Source: Arthrobacter sp. DNA4
GTDB taxonomy: Bacteria; Actinomycetota; Actinomycetes; Actinomycetales; Micrococcaceae
Direction of reading: 5' to 3'
Length of the DNA stretch: 64,000 nucleotides
NCBI RefSeq assembly: GCF_024362385.1
Contig: NZ_CP101466.1
Location: 4,154,001-4,218,000, forward strand
The translations under genes and the position numbers were made by a program. The notes under the pieces are model-generated. The model was not told where the DNA came from, searched no databases, and saw nothing but the letters and a program-made list of their open reading frames with translations. Positions 16,823 through 25,513 of this stretch are shown in pieces. Positions within the stretch are counted from its first letter, which is position 1. Each line of letters begins with the position of its first letter.

Positions 16823-16838
16823 CTGCCCCGGGCGCCGC

Positions 16839-17249
16839 TTAGCGCTGCCTGCCGTCGTCGGGACTGTCCTTCAGGGCAGTCTCGGCGGCGGCTTTTTGCA
16901 CCACGGCTTCCAGCTCGTCGGCTGTGAGCAGCTCCCGGTGCAGGTGCTTGGTGCGGTAGCCGGCCCGGCCCACCATGTGGGCGGACACGGGCACCGTGAG
17001 CAGCTGGAAGATCCACGCCACCACCAGGACCGGCCACACCCACCAGGTCCGCATCTGCAGCCCGATGGCGGCCAGCAGCAGGAACAGGCCCAGGACCTGG
17101 GGTTTGGTGGCGGCATGCATCCGGCTCAGCAGGTCCGGGAAGCGCAGCAGGCCAATCGCCGCGCCCAGGGACATGAGCGCCCCCACCACCATGAACACGG
17201 CGGAGACAGTGTCGATCCAGGCGTCCGGCCCGGAGAAGTCAGGATTCAT
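16839..17249 (-). CDS. mnhG: Na+/H+ antiporter subunit G
   Basis: 136 aa, three membrane helices. MVVGALMSLGAAIGLLRFPDLLSRMHAATKPQ is the MnhG/PhaG family signature. The hydrophilic tail (TADELEAVVQKAAAE and onward) is longer than in minimal MnhG. Subunit of the multi-subunit Mrp antiporter, which uses the proton motive force to expel Na+ and aids pH homeostasis. Last gene of the A-C-D-E-F-G operon. Its start overlaps mnhF by 11 bases. Confidence 0.92.
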   Translation of the reverse strand: MNPDFSGPDAWIDTVSAVFMVVGALMSLGAAIGLLRFPDLLSRMHAATKPQVLGLFLLLAAIGLQMRTWWVWPVLVVAWIFQLLTVPVSAHMVGRAGYRTKHLHRELLTADELEAVVQKAAAETALKDSPDDGRQR

Positions 17250-17517
17250 TGGGCTTCACCCTCCGGTCCGCCACGAACCGGGCCACCGTCACGGACCCGA
17301 TGAACCCGATGATGGAGATGGCCACCACCAGCATCAGGTTGTTCAGGTGCCGGTTGACGGCCATGTCGATGCACAGCGCCCCGCCCAGGATGGCGAGCAG
17401 CACGTCGGTGGCCAGCACCCGGTCCAGCAGCGAGGGGCCACGGGCAATTCGGATGATGGCGCCGGCCGCTGCCAGCGAGAAAATGACGGCTGTAACGGCA
17501 AGGACAACGTTCATCAT
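17239..17517 (-). CDS. mnhF: Na+/H+ antiporter subunit F
   Basis: 92 aa with three hydrophobic helices (VVLAVTAVIFSLAAAGAI, VLATDVLLAILGGALCIDM, LMLVVAISIIGFIGSVTVARF). RIARGPSLLDRVLATDV is typical of MnhF/MrpF. Part of the Mrp complex. The start overlaps the mnhE stop by four bases. Confidence 0.92.
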   Translation of the reverse strand: MMNVVLAVTAVIFSLAAAGAIIRIARGPSLLDRVLATDVLLAILGGALCIDMAVNRHLNNLMLVVAISIIGFIGSVTVARFVADRRVKPNES

Positions 17518-18059
17518 GTGGTGGCCTCCATTTGCACTTCTTCGAGTTCCTCGCGGCTGCCCATGATGCGGATCAGGCCGGCTTCAATGGAGCGGACTTC
17601 GTTCCGCAGGCCCTCCACGTCCTGTTTGGAGGTGATGTTGAGGGCGTGCAGGTACAGGGTGGACGTGGAGCGGTCCACCTCCACCACCAGCGAGCCCGGG
17701 ATCAGGGAGATCACATGTCCGGTGGCGGTGACGATCAGGTCCTGGCGGCTCCTCAGCTTCACTGCGACGACGGCGTTGGTCACCTTGGGTCCACGGGCCG
17801 TCGCCAGGTACAGCACCTGGGCGCTGGCCACCACCACTTTGACCACGAAGGCCAGCGCGAAGGGCACGGCGTAAAGGATGTTGAAACGGCCGCTGAGTTC
17901 CACCGGCGGCAGGTAGAAGAGCCGGGCCACGCCCACGGCCAGGAGGGCACCGAACAACAGGTTGCCGGGGCTGAAATCCTGCCACAGGGCGCCCCAGATG
18001 ATCACCAGCCAGACCAGCAGGGGCAATTCCTGGCGCAGCGAAATGCGCTTGCGGCTCAT
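17514..18059 (-). CDS. mnhE: Na+/H+ antiporter subunit E
   Basis: 181 aa. LLVWLVIIWGALWQDFSPGNLLFGALLAVG, then an AFVVKVVVASAQVLYLA segment and TGHVISLIPGSLVVEVDRSTSTLYLHAL, match MnhE. The C-terminal acidic soluble tail is normal. Overlaps mnhD and mnhF by four bases each, so the operon is tightly translationally coupled. Confidence 0.92.
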   Translation of the reverse strand: MSRKRISLRQELPLLVWLVIIWGALWQDFSPGNLLFGALLAVGVARLFYLPPVELSGRFNILYAVPFALAFVVKVVVASAQVLYLATARGPKVTNAVVAVKLRSRQDLIVTATGHVISLIPGSLVVEVDRSTSTLYLHALNITSKQDVEGLRNEVRSIEAGLIRIMGSREELEEVQMEATT

Positions 18060-19663
18060 CGCCCTCCTCCCCCGGCAGTTGCGCCCGGGACCGGCGTACC
18101 GTCGCCCAGCACCGCCTCAATGTACGGCGCCCGGTCCAGCATGTCCCGGGCGGCCCGGTCCGACAGGCCGAACAGCGGTCCGGCAAAGACGGTCAGGGCA
18201 ACGCCGAGCACCACCAGGCCCGCTGTTGGGCCCACCATGGTGCGCGGCAGGAGCGTCACGGTGTTGTTGACCTTGGCGCCTGGACCGGAAACCCTCGCTG
18301 CAGGGGGGGCAAGGAGCACCGGATCCGGATGCTCGGCGTCGCTGGGGCGGCGCCAGAAGGCGCGGTTCCATACCCGGGCGATGGCCAGCAGGGTCAGGAG
18401 GCTGGTCACCACCCCGCCAATCACCAGCGCGTAGGCCAGTGGTGTGCCCAGCTGGACGCCGGCCTGCAGCAGCCCCACCTTGCCAAGGAACCCGGAGAAC
18501 GGCGGGATGCCGGCCAGGTTCATGCCGGGAATGAAGAACAGCAGGGCCAGCATGGGCGAGAGCTTTGCGAGGCCGCCCAGCCGGTCCACGGACGAGCTGC
18601 CGCCGCGGCGCTCGATCAGGCCGGTCACCATGAAGAGGCTGGTCTGAATGGTGATGTGGTGCGCCACGTAGAAGACCGCCGCTGCCAGTCCCACCGCGGA
18701 GGACATGGCCAGCCCGAACACCATGTAGCCGATGTGGCTGACCAGGGTGAACGAGAGGAGCCTCTTGATGTCGCTTTGGGCCAGGGCACCCAGGATGCCC
18801 ACCACCATGGTCAGCAGCGCCACCACCATCAGGGGCGTGTTCAACGTGTCGCCGGGGAACAGCAGCGTCTCGGTCCGGACCATCGCGTAGACGCCCACCT
18901 TGGTCAGCAGGCCGGCGAACACGGCGGTGACCGGCGCGGGCGCCGTTGGGTAGGAGTCGGGGAGCCAGAAGGACAGGGGAAAAACGGCGGCCTTGATGCC
19001 GAAGGCCACCAGGAGCATCACATGCAGCAGGGTTCTGGTGTCCTGGTCCAGTTCGCCCAGCTTGATGGCCAGGTCCGCCATGTTCACCGTTCCGGTGGCT
19101 CCGTAGACCATGGCGATGGCGATCAGGAACAGCACGGAGGACACCACGGACACCACCACGTAAGTGACGCCGGCGCGGATGCGCGGCCCGGTGCCGCCCA
19201 GGGTCATCAACACGTAGCTTGCGGTCAGCAGGATCTCGAAGCCGACGTAGAGGTTGAACAGGTCACCGGACAGGAACGCGTTGGACACCCCTGCCACCAG
19301 GATCAGGTACGTGGGGTGGAAGATCGAGACCGGTGCGTCGTGGTCGCCGTCGGCCATGCCCTGCCCTGTGGCGTAGACCAGCACGGCCAGGCTCACGGCG
19401 GAGGACACCACCAGCATCAGGGAGGAAAACTGGTCCACCACCATGACGATGCCAAACGGAGGGATCCAGCCTCCGATGGTCACCGCGGCGGTGCCGCCGT
19501 TCCACGCGGAGGCCAGCAGGAGGCATTCGAGCGCCAGGGTCAGCGACAGCAGGCCGATGCTCACCGCGCGCTGCGCCCTGGAGTGCCGGATCAGCAGGAA
19601 GGTCAGGGCGGCGCCCAGGATGGGAAGTACGACGGCGAGCGGGGCAAAGCTTGCGATGTTCAC
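18056..19663 (-). CDS. mnhD: Na+/H+ antiporter subunit D
   Basis: 535 aa, about 14 membrane helices, homologous to the proton-pumping Nuo subunits. ILLTASYVLMTLGGTGPRIRAG, and the KxAxFPLSFWLPDSYPTAPAPV block with a membrane Lys, mark the ion-channel half. AQSDIKRLLSFTLVSHIGYMVFG is the second conserved channel motif. An extra hydrophilic C-terminal tail (after about 440) is variable in this family. It starts four bases into the mnhC stop. Confidence 0.93.
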   Translation of the reverse strand: MNIASFAPLAVVLPILGAALTFLLIRHSRAQRAVSIGLLSLTLALECLLLASAWNGGTAAVTIGGWIPPFGIVMVVDQFSSLMLVVSSAVSLAVLVYATGQGMADGDHDAPVSIFHPTYLILVAGVSNAFLSGDLFNLYVGFEILLTASYVLMTLGGTGPRIRAGVTYVVVSVVSSVLFLIAIAMVYGATGTVNMADLAIKLGELDQDTRTLLHVMLLVAFGIKAAVFPLSFWLPDSYPTAPAPVTAVFAGLLTKVGVYAMVRTETLLFPGDTLNTPLMVVALLTMVVGILGALAQSDIKRLLSFTLVSHIGYMVFGLAMSSAVGLAAAVFYVAHHITIQTSLFMVTGLIERRGGSSSVDRLGGLAKLSPMLALLFFIPGMNLAGIPPFSGFLGKVGLLQAGVQLGTPLAYALVIGGVVTSLLTLLAIARVWNRAFWRRPSDAEHPDPVLLAPPAARVSGPGAKVNNTVTLLPRTMVGPTAGLVVLGVALTVFAGPLFGLSDRAARDMLDRAPYIEAVLGDGTPVPGATAGGGGR

Positions 19664-20265
19664 TTTCCGCCTCCTTCCGGGCTGGGGTCAACGTCGAGTG
19701 AGCCGGGCTTTTCCTCCGCGGCAGCGTGTTCTGCGGGCATCTCCCGGCCGCCGGCCACCAGCGTGGCCACCGGCTGGTCAGTTTCCTGGCCGGCGTCCGC
19801 TCCGGACGGTCCGTGGTCTGACACATTCCGGCCGTCGGAACCGAGCATGGTGAGCGGGAATTCGGACGTTTCCGCCGGGACTTCAGCGTCGTCCTCCGCA
19901 TCGAAGCTGGGGGTCTCCGCCACCCTGAGGTCCTCCACGTCATCCTGGATGTCGTCCTGGCGTGCCAGCACCCACGTGCGGTAGATGATGCCCAGCATGA
20001 ATGCCGTGACGGCGAAGGAAATCACGATCGACGTCAGGATCAGGGCCTGCGGCAGTGGATCGTTGTAGTCCTGGGCGGGTGTGTCCTTGGTGAACAGCGG
20101 CGCCAGCCCTGCATATCCCCCGGTGGCCAGGATCAGCAGGTTGGTGGCGTTGGCCAGCAGCATCAGCCCCAGCAGCACCCGCGTCAGGCTGCGTTCCAGG
20201 ATCAGGTAGATGCCACAGGCGTACAGCGCTCCCATGACAATCAGCAGGGTCAGGTTGACGCTCAT
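19660..20265 (-). CDS. mnhC: Na+/H+ antiporter subunit C
   Basis: 201 aa; the first ~110 residues contain three membrane helices related to NuoK (LLIVMGALYACGIYLILERSLTRVLLGLMLLANATNLLIL). PQALILTSIVISFAVTAFM is the conserved third helix. A long, acidic, disordered C-terminal tail (120-201) is unusual for the family, whose usual length is about 110-120 aa. It may be a cytoplasmic contact or regulatory arm. Overlaps mnhA by four bases. Confidence 0.92.
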   Translation of the reverse strand: MSVNLTLLIVMGALYACGIYLILERSLTRVLLGLMLLANATNLLILATGGYAGLAPLFTKDTPAQDYNDPLPQALILTSIVISFAVTAFMLGIIYRTWVLARQDDIQDDVEDLRVAETPSFDAEDDAEVPAETSEFPLTMLGSDGRNVSDHGPSGADAGQETDQPVATLVAGGREMPAEHAAAEEKPGSLDVDPSPEGGGK

Positions 20266-23200
20266 GCGTGGCCCTTTGCGGTGGTCTCTGCAGGAACCCC
20301 GTCCGGTTCCTGGTCCAGGCGGGGTCCTTGGTCTTCCCCAACCCGGTCCGGCTCCCGGCCCTTGCCGTGGTCCGGTTCCTGCTCCTGGCCCGGTTCCTGG
20401 TCCTCGCTGCCGGGCGCGGACTGGTCCTCCAGGTGTTCATCGATCTCGGCTCCGAGGCTGCGCAGCACGTCAAGCACCAGGCCCACCACCACGATGTAGA
20501 CGCCGATATCAAAGATGGTGGAGGTGACGAACTTGATGTCCCCAAACACCGGCAGCCACACCTGGATGATGGCGGACTGGAAGACCTGGCCGCCCAGCAG
20601 CAGGGGCATCACTCCGGAGGCGGCCGCCAGGGCCAGGCCAATGCCCAGCAGCGCGCCGGCACTCAGGGGCGCCGCCTCCCGCAGCTCGAACCGGCCACCC
20701 GCCAGGTAGCGGATGGTCAGGGCCAGGCCCGCGGTGAGGCCGCCGGCGAATCCTCCGCCCGGCAGGTTGTGGCCGGTCAGCAACAGGTACAGCGAGAAGA
20801 TGATCATGGAGTGGAAGATCAGCCTGGTGACCACCTCGAAGATGATGGAGCGGCGCTCCGGAGCCAACGTCCGCCCTGCCACGATCCAGGGGTCCCGGGT
20901 GGAGGCTGCGAACTTCCGGCTGATGGCCAGCGCCGCCGCGTCCCGGGAGCCGGGGTCAACACCGGGGTGGCGTCCCACCGTGCCTGCTGCAACGGTGGCG
21001 GACGCCTGCAGCCTGTCGCCCCGGCCGCGGACGAAGATCAGGCTTGCCACGCCGGTGGCGGCCAGCGCCAGGACGCTGATCTCGCCGAACGTGTCCCAGG
21101 CGCGGATGTCCACCAGGGTCACGTTGACCACGTTCAGGCCGCCGCCGCCTTCATAGGCGAGCTGCGGAAACTGCAGGGACACGGGGATGGCGGTCCGGGC
21201 GCCCATGGCGAAAATCGCGGCGAACACCATGGTCACGCCGAAGCCCAAGCCGATGATCACCCGCAGGACCCGGTATTTTCCGCCGGTGCGGTCCCGCAGT
21301 TCGGGCGGCAGCCTGCGCATGGCCAGGACAAAGGCCACCAGGATGATGGTTTCCACCAGCATCTGGGTCAGGGCCAGATCCGGGGCACCCTGCAGGGCGA
21401 ATAGCAGCGCGATGCCGTACCCGGTGACGGACACCATGAGCACGGCAAGGAAACGTTTGTTGGCCTTGACGGCAGCCAGGGCGCCGATGACGATGCCCAC
21501 CCCGGCCACCAGCTGCAACGGCGAATTGGGGTCCACAAGGTAGATGTCCTGCGGCAGGGCGTTGCCGCCAAGCAGGATCGCGGCCAGCGGCAGGACGAAC
21601 GCCACGCTCAGGATGACCGCGAGGTAGAAGTACAGTGAACCGCGCTGGGTCCGGCCGGTAATCCAGACGGCCGCGTCGTCCAGCGCGCCGATGGTCAGCT
21701 GGTAGGCGCGGTCGGCGTCCACCCAGGCCGGGACCAGGGACTGGGCCCGGGCCACTGCGTTGCGGCCAAAGTACATGGCAAGGCCCAGGGCGAAGGTGAC
21801 GGCCGTCAGCCCCAGTGCGGGGGTGACGCCATGCCACAGCGCAAGGTGGCCCGCCTGCGCTGCCGCGGTGCCGGCGTCGGGCGCTGTGGAAGCGAACAGC
21901 GCGGCGTACGGCTGGATCCAGGCGTCCACCGGAACCGGCCAAAGCCCATAGGCGATGGTCAGGAGGCTGAGGACCGCGGGGGCGGCCAGGAAGGAAGGCC
22001 TGATGGCCTTGAACGGGGTGGGGTCCACGCCGGGCTTGACCGCGAATGCGCCCCACATGAAGCGGGCACTGTAGGCGAAAGTGAGGATCGAGCCCACCAC
22101 TATTCCCACCAGGACCAGCACGCCCCACGGCCCGGCGTGCGGGCCCGTGGCGTGGTGCACGAATGCCTCCAGCACCGATTCCTTGGCCACAAAGCCTGCC
22201 AGCAGCGGAACGCCCGCCATGGACGCAGCCCCGATGCCGGCCACAATGCCAAGGGCCCGGGAAGAGCGGAAGACGCCGGACAGTTTACGCACGTCGCGGG
22301 TCCCGGACTGGTGGTCGATGATGCCCACCACCAGGAACAGCGTGGCCTTGAACAGGCCGTGTGCCAGCAGCATAGCCAGGCCCGCCAGCGCGGCGTCGGG
22401 CGTTCCCAGGCCCACCACCATGGTCAGGAAGCCCAGCTGGCTGACGGTGCCGTAGGCCAGGATCAGCTTGATGTCGGTTTGCCGCAGCGCCCGGTAGCCG
22501 CCCACCAGCATGGTGGCCAGGCCCAGCCCCAGGACCACGGGCTGCCAGAACGCCGTCTCCGAGAATCCGGGGGCAAGCCGCGCCACCAGGTAGATGCCTG
22601 CCTTCACCATCGCCGCCGCGTGCAGGTAGGCGCTGACGGGGGTGGGGGCCGCCATGGCGCCGGGGAGCCAGAAGTGGAAGGGGACCAGCGCTGATTTGGT
22701 GATGGCACCCACCAGGATGAGGACGACGGCGGCGCTCACCATGGTGCCCGCCGTCCCGCCGGCCAGCGCCGGGGCCTGCTCCAGGATGGCGGAGATGCTG
22801 TAGGTGCCGGCGGCATTGCCCAGCATGATCAGGCCCACCAGCATGGCAAGGCCGCCGGCGGTGGTGACCATCAACGCCTGAAGGGCGGAGCGGCGGGCCG
22901 CAAGCCGGGTCCGGGCAAAGCCGATCAGCAGGTAGGACAGGATGGTGGTCAGTTCCCAGAAGATGAACAGCAGCAGGAGGTCATCCGCGGTGACCAGGCC
23001 GAACATGGCACCGGCGAACGCCAGCAGCTGGGCACCAAAGGCGCCCAGGTCCTGGTCCTTCCGCTTGAAGTAGCGCGCGCAGTAGACCAGCACCAGCGAA
23101 CCCACGCCGAGCACCAGCAGGGACATCACCCAGGCCAGGGCGTCCATACGGAACGCCAGCGCCAGGTGGAGGCTGGGGACCCATTCAAAGACCTCAGTGA

Positions 23201-23363
23201 CGGCACCCGGTCCGGAGTAGATGGGATTGTGCTGGAACATCAGCCAGCCAAAGGAAACCGCCGGGACTGCAGCCAACGCGTAGAAGGCGTTGCGGCCCCA
23301 GACCCTGAAGAGGAAGGGCGCGAGGACAGCCACCGAAAAGTGCACGGCAAGGACTGTGATCAC
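20262..23363 (-). CDS. mnhA: Na+/H+ antiporter subunit A fused to subunit B domain
   Basis: 1033 aa from GTG 23363, which has GGAG at proper spacing. The open frame extends back to 24968, but that part is low-complexity shadow of the divergent MFS gene and is rejected. Residues about 1-600 are the NuoL-like channel with KSALVPFHFWLPGAMAAPTPVSAYLHAAAMVKAG and RQTDIKLILAYGTVSQLG. The region 600-800 carries further helices. Residues about 860-980 are the MnhB domain (TGHNLPGGGFAGGLTAGLALTIRYLAGG). The tail is very rich in Glu, Asp, Pro and Gln. In other Mrp operons MnhB is separate; here no separate mnhB exists. First gene of the operon. Confidence 0.9.
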   Translation of the reverse strand: MITVLAVHFSVAVLAPFLFRVWGRNAFYALAAVPAVSFGWLMFQHNPIYSGPGAVTEVFEWVPSLHLALAFRMDALAWVMSLLVLGVGSLVLVYCARYFKRKDQDLGAFGAQLLAFAGAMFGLVTADDLLLLFIFWELTTILSYLLIGFARTRLAARRSALQALMVTTAGGLAMLVGLIMLGNAAGTYSISAILEQAPALAGGTAGTMVSAAVVLILVGAITKSALVPFHFWLPGAMAAPTPVSAYLHAAAMVKAGIYLVARLAPGFSETAFWQPVVLGLGLATMLVGGYRALRQTDIKLILAYGTVSQLGFLTMVVGLGTPDAALAGLAMLLAHGLFKATLFLVVGIIDHQSGTRDVRKLSGVFRSSRALGIVAGIGAASMAGVPLLAGFVAKESVLEAFVHHATGPHAGPWGVLVLVGIVVGSILTFAYSARFMWGAFAVKPGVDPTPFKAIRPSFLAAPAVLSLLTIAYGLWPVPVDAWIQPYAALFASTAPDAGTAAAQAGHLALWHGVTPALGLTAVTFALGLAMYFGRNAVARAQSLVPAWVDADRAYQLTIGALDDAAVWITGRTQRGSLYFYLAVILSVAFVLPLAAILLGGNALPQDIYLVDPNSPLQLVAGVGIVIGALAAVKANKRFLAVLMVSVTGYGIALLFALQGAPDLALTQMLVETIILVAFVLAMRRLPPELRDRTGGKYRVLRVIIGLGFGVTMVFAAIFAMGARTAIPVSLQFPQLAYEGGGGLNVVNVTLVDIRAWDTFGEISVLALAATGVASLIFVRGRGDRLQASATVAAGTVGRHPGVDPGSRDAAALAISRKFAASTRDPWIVAGRTLAPERRSIIFEVVTRLIFHSMIIFSLYLLLTGHNLPGGGFAGGLTAGLALTIRYLAGGRFELREAAPLSAGALLGIGLALAAASGVMPLLLGGQVFQSAIIQVWLPVFGDIKFVTSTIFDIGVYIVVVGLVLDVLRSLGAEIDEHLEDQSAPGSEDQEPGQEQEPDHGKGREPDRVGEDQGPRLDQEPDGVPAETTAKGHA

Positions 23364-23549
23364 TGTATTCTCCGCAACGTCAGGGATTCGATTGTCAAAA
23401 GTTGGAGCAGGCGGCAAAAAGTAAGGTTCGGGAGGGTTCAGTTTACCAAGGCCGGTCCGGTAACCTTGGCGGTTTTGCCTACACCTGAAGCCTGAATCCC
23501 CGGCGACAAGGGCCCTCGCTCCCGGGGGTGTTCGCCACGGGCGGATACG

Positions 23550-24962
23550 ATGCATCCTATGAACAGCGCCAGCGCTCCCGGGGCGATGCAGCCCGCCTCG
23601 GATCTTGTTGCCGGAACCGGGTCCTCCACCAGGGGACAGGTCCTGGCCTGGGCCTCCTGGGACTGGGGCTCTGCGGCGTTCAACGCCGTCATGACCACGT
23701 TCGTCTTCACCGTCTACCTCACCTCCAACGCCTTTGGCGGCGAGGACAGTGCCTCCGCAGTGCTGGGCGGCGCCTTGGCGGTAGCCGGGTTCGCCATCGC
23801 GCTGCTGGCACCGGTCACCGGCCAGCGCTCCGACGCAGGGGGGCGGCGCAAGCTGTGGCTGGGCGTCAACTCGGCCGCCGTCGCCATCCTCACCGCCCTG
23901 TGCTTTTTCGTGTTCCCGCACCCGGAATTCCTGCTCCTCGGCGTGTCCCTGATCGCGCTGGGCAACGTCTTCTTCGAATTCGCCGGCGTCAACTACAACG
24001 CCATGCTCGCGCAGGTGTCCACCCCACGGAACATCGGAAAGGTCAGCGGTTTCGGCTGGGGCGCCGGCTACCTGGGCGGCATCGTGGCACTCCTGATCGT
24101 CCTGCAACTGTTCGTCCAGCCGGCCTTCGAATGGTTCGGCGCCTCCACGCAGGACAGCCTCAACATCAGGCTGGTGGCCGTTTTCTCCGCCCTGTGGTTC
24201 TTTGTCTTCGCGCTCCCCGTCCTGTTCGCCGTCCCTGAACTGCCCCGCTCCGGGCAGGCCGCGCGGCTGGGGTTCCTGGCCAGCTACGGACTGCTGTTCC
24301 GGCGGATCAAGGCCATCTACGCCACCAGCCCGCATACGATCTACTTCCTCCTGGCCAGCGCCGTGTTCCGGGACGGCCTCGCCGCCGTCTTCACGTTCGG
24401 CGGCATCATCGCTGCCGGCACCTTCGGCTTTGCCCTCTCCCAGGTCATCTTCTTCGCCATCTTCGGGAACGTCGTGGCAGCCGTCGGTGCGATGATCGGC
24501 GGGTTCCTGGACGACAAGGTGGGGCCCAAGGCCGTCATCACCGGCTCCCTGGTGGGCCTCCTGGTTGCCGGGAGCGCAATCCTGGTCCTGGGAAACGGCA
24601 ACTATTCCGTCTTCGGCATGGAGTGGGCGGGCAGCACCACGTTCTGGGTCTTCGGGCTCTTCCTCTGCCTGTTCGTCGGTCCCGCCCAGTCCTCCTCCCG
24701 CGCCTACCTTGCCCGCCTCGCACCGCACGGCGAATCCGGTGAGCTGTTCGGCCTCTACGCCACCACCGGCCGGGCCGTCAGCTTCCTGGCGCCTGCTCTC
24801 TTCACGCTTTGCATCACCGTGGCCACCCCGCTGGTGCCCGCCGGGCAGGCACAGCGGTGGGGCATCCTGGGCATCATGGTGGTCCTGCTCGCCGGGCTCC
24901 TGGTGCTGCTGCCCGTGAAGGCGCCGGAACGGGCCCCCATTGCCGTGGTCCCCGCCAACTGA
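23550..24962 (+). CDS. MFS transporter of the UMF1 type (Atg22-like)
   Basis: 470 aa (or 467 from the second Met at 23559). About 12 membrane helices. The N-terminal WASWDWGSAAFNAVMTTFVFTVYL is the UMF1 hallmark. Later blocks GQRSDAGGRRKLWLG and GVNYNAMLAQVSTPRNIGKVSGFGWGAGYLGG match the vacuole-effluxer-like family. Substrate unknown; related eukaryotic Atg22 exports amino acids. It is divergent from mnhA with 186 bp between, so the two genes share the intergenic region but not obviously a regulator. Confidence 0.87.
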   Translation: MHPMNSASAPGAMQPASDLVAGTGSSTRGQVLAWASWDWGSAAFNAVMTTFVFTVYLTSNAFGGEDSASAVLGGALAVAGFAIALLAPVTGQRSDAGGRRKLWLGVNSAAVAILTALCFFVFPHPEFLLLGVSLIALGNVFFEFAGVNYNAMLAQVSTPRNIGKVSGFGWGAGYLGGIVALLIVLQLFVQPAFEWFGASTQDSLNIRLVAVFSALWFFVFALPVLFAVPELPRSGQAARLGFLASYGLLFRRIKAIYATSPHTIYFLLASAVFRDGLAAVFTFGGIIAAGTFGFALSQVIFFAIFGNVVAAVGAMIGGFLDDKVGPKAVITGSLVGLLVAGSAILVLGNGNYSVFGMEWAGSTTFWVFGLFLCLFVGPAQSSSRAYLARLAPHGESGELFGLYATTGRAVSFLAPALFTLCITVATPLVPAGQAQRWGILGIMVVLLAGLLVLLPVKAPERAPIAVVPAN

Positions 24963-25025
24963 AACCACCTTCCTGCCCTGTTCCAGGCCCCGGCGGGATG
25001 TTGCCAGGCAGACTAGGCTGGAGTC

Positions 25026-25508
25026 ATGAACGTGGACGAAACGAACCTCCCCGGACTGGGCCGCCGGAAGGATTTCATGACCGCCTCCGGACGCCGCATC
25101 GGCGTCGTGGAGCTCCGGGAAGGCCAGACGGAACTAATCGTTTCCACCTGGGACGACCCCGACACCTGCCAGGCTTCGATTCCGCTCACCAGCGATGAAG
25201 CAGCCACCCTGGGCAACCTCCTGGGCGGCATGCACCTGGCCATGAAGCTCGCAGAGGAGCACAAGGACGTCCCGGGCATCGTCACCCGGCAGTTCTCCAT
25301 TGCAGCGGACTCACCGTTCCAGAACCAGCCCATGGGGAAGGCGTCCATCCGCACCCGGTGCGGCGTGTCGATCGTGGCCATCATGCGCGAGGGCGAGGTG
25401 CTGCCTTCGCCGGGACCCGACGTCGTCCTCCACCCCGGCGACCTGCTGGTGGCAGTGGGCACCCAGGAAGGCCTCGACTCAGCGGCCGACATCCTGCGCC
25501 ACGGCTAG
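25026..25508 (+). CDS. Regulatory subunit of a K+/H+ antiporter (KhtT-like, TrkA-C domain)
   Basis: 160 aa, soluble. Residues about 1-65 form a KhtT-like N-domain (LPGLGRRKDFMTASGRRIGVVELR). Residues 85-158 are a TrkA-C (RCK-C) domain with SIRTRCGVSIVAIMREGEVLPSP and PGDLLVAVGTQEGL. KhtT-type subunits tune KhtU potassium efflux by pH and nucleotides. It ends six bases before the next start, so it is co-translated with the antiporter that follows. Confidence 0.88.
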   Translation: MNVDETNLPGLGRRKDFMTASGRRIGVVELREGQTELIVSTWDDPDTCQASIPLTSDEAATLGNLLGGMHLAMKLAEEHKDVPGIVTRQFSIAADSPFQNQPMGKASIRTRCGVSIVAIMREGEVLPSPGPDVVLHPGDLLVAVGTQEGLDSAADILRHG

Positions 25509-25513
25509 TTCCC

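Noticed and set aside
18329..19984. Long plus-strand open frame (551 codons) opposite mnhD and mnhC
   Set aside because: His/Gln/Gly-rich shadow of hydrophobic genes in high-GC DNA; no ribosome site and no domain.
23364..24968. N-terminal extension of the mnhA frame on the minus strand (over 500 codons)
   Set aside because: The sequence is low-complexity Gln/Gly/Asp/His-rich, antisense to a real MFS gene, and a proper GTG with ribosome site begins at 23363.
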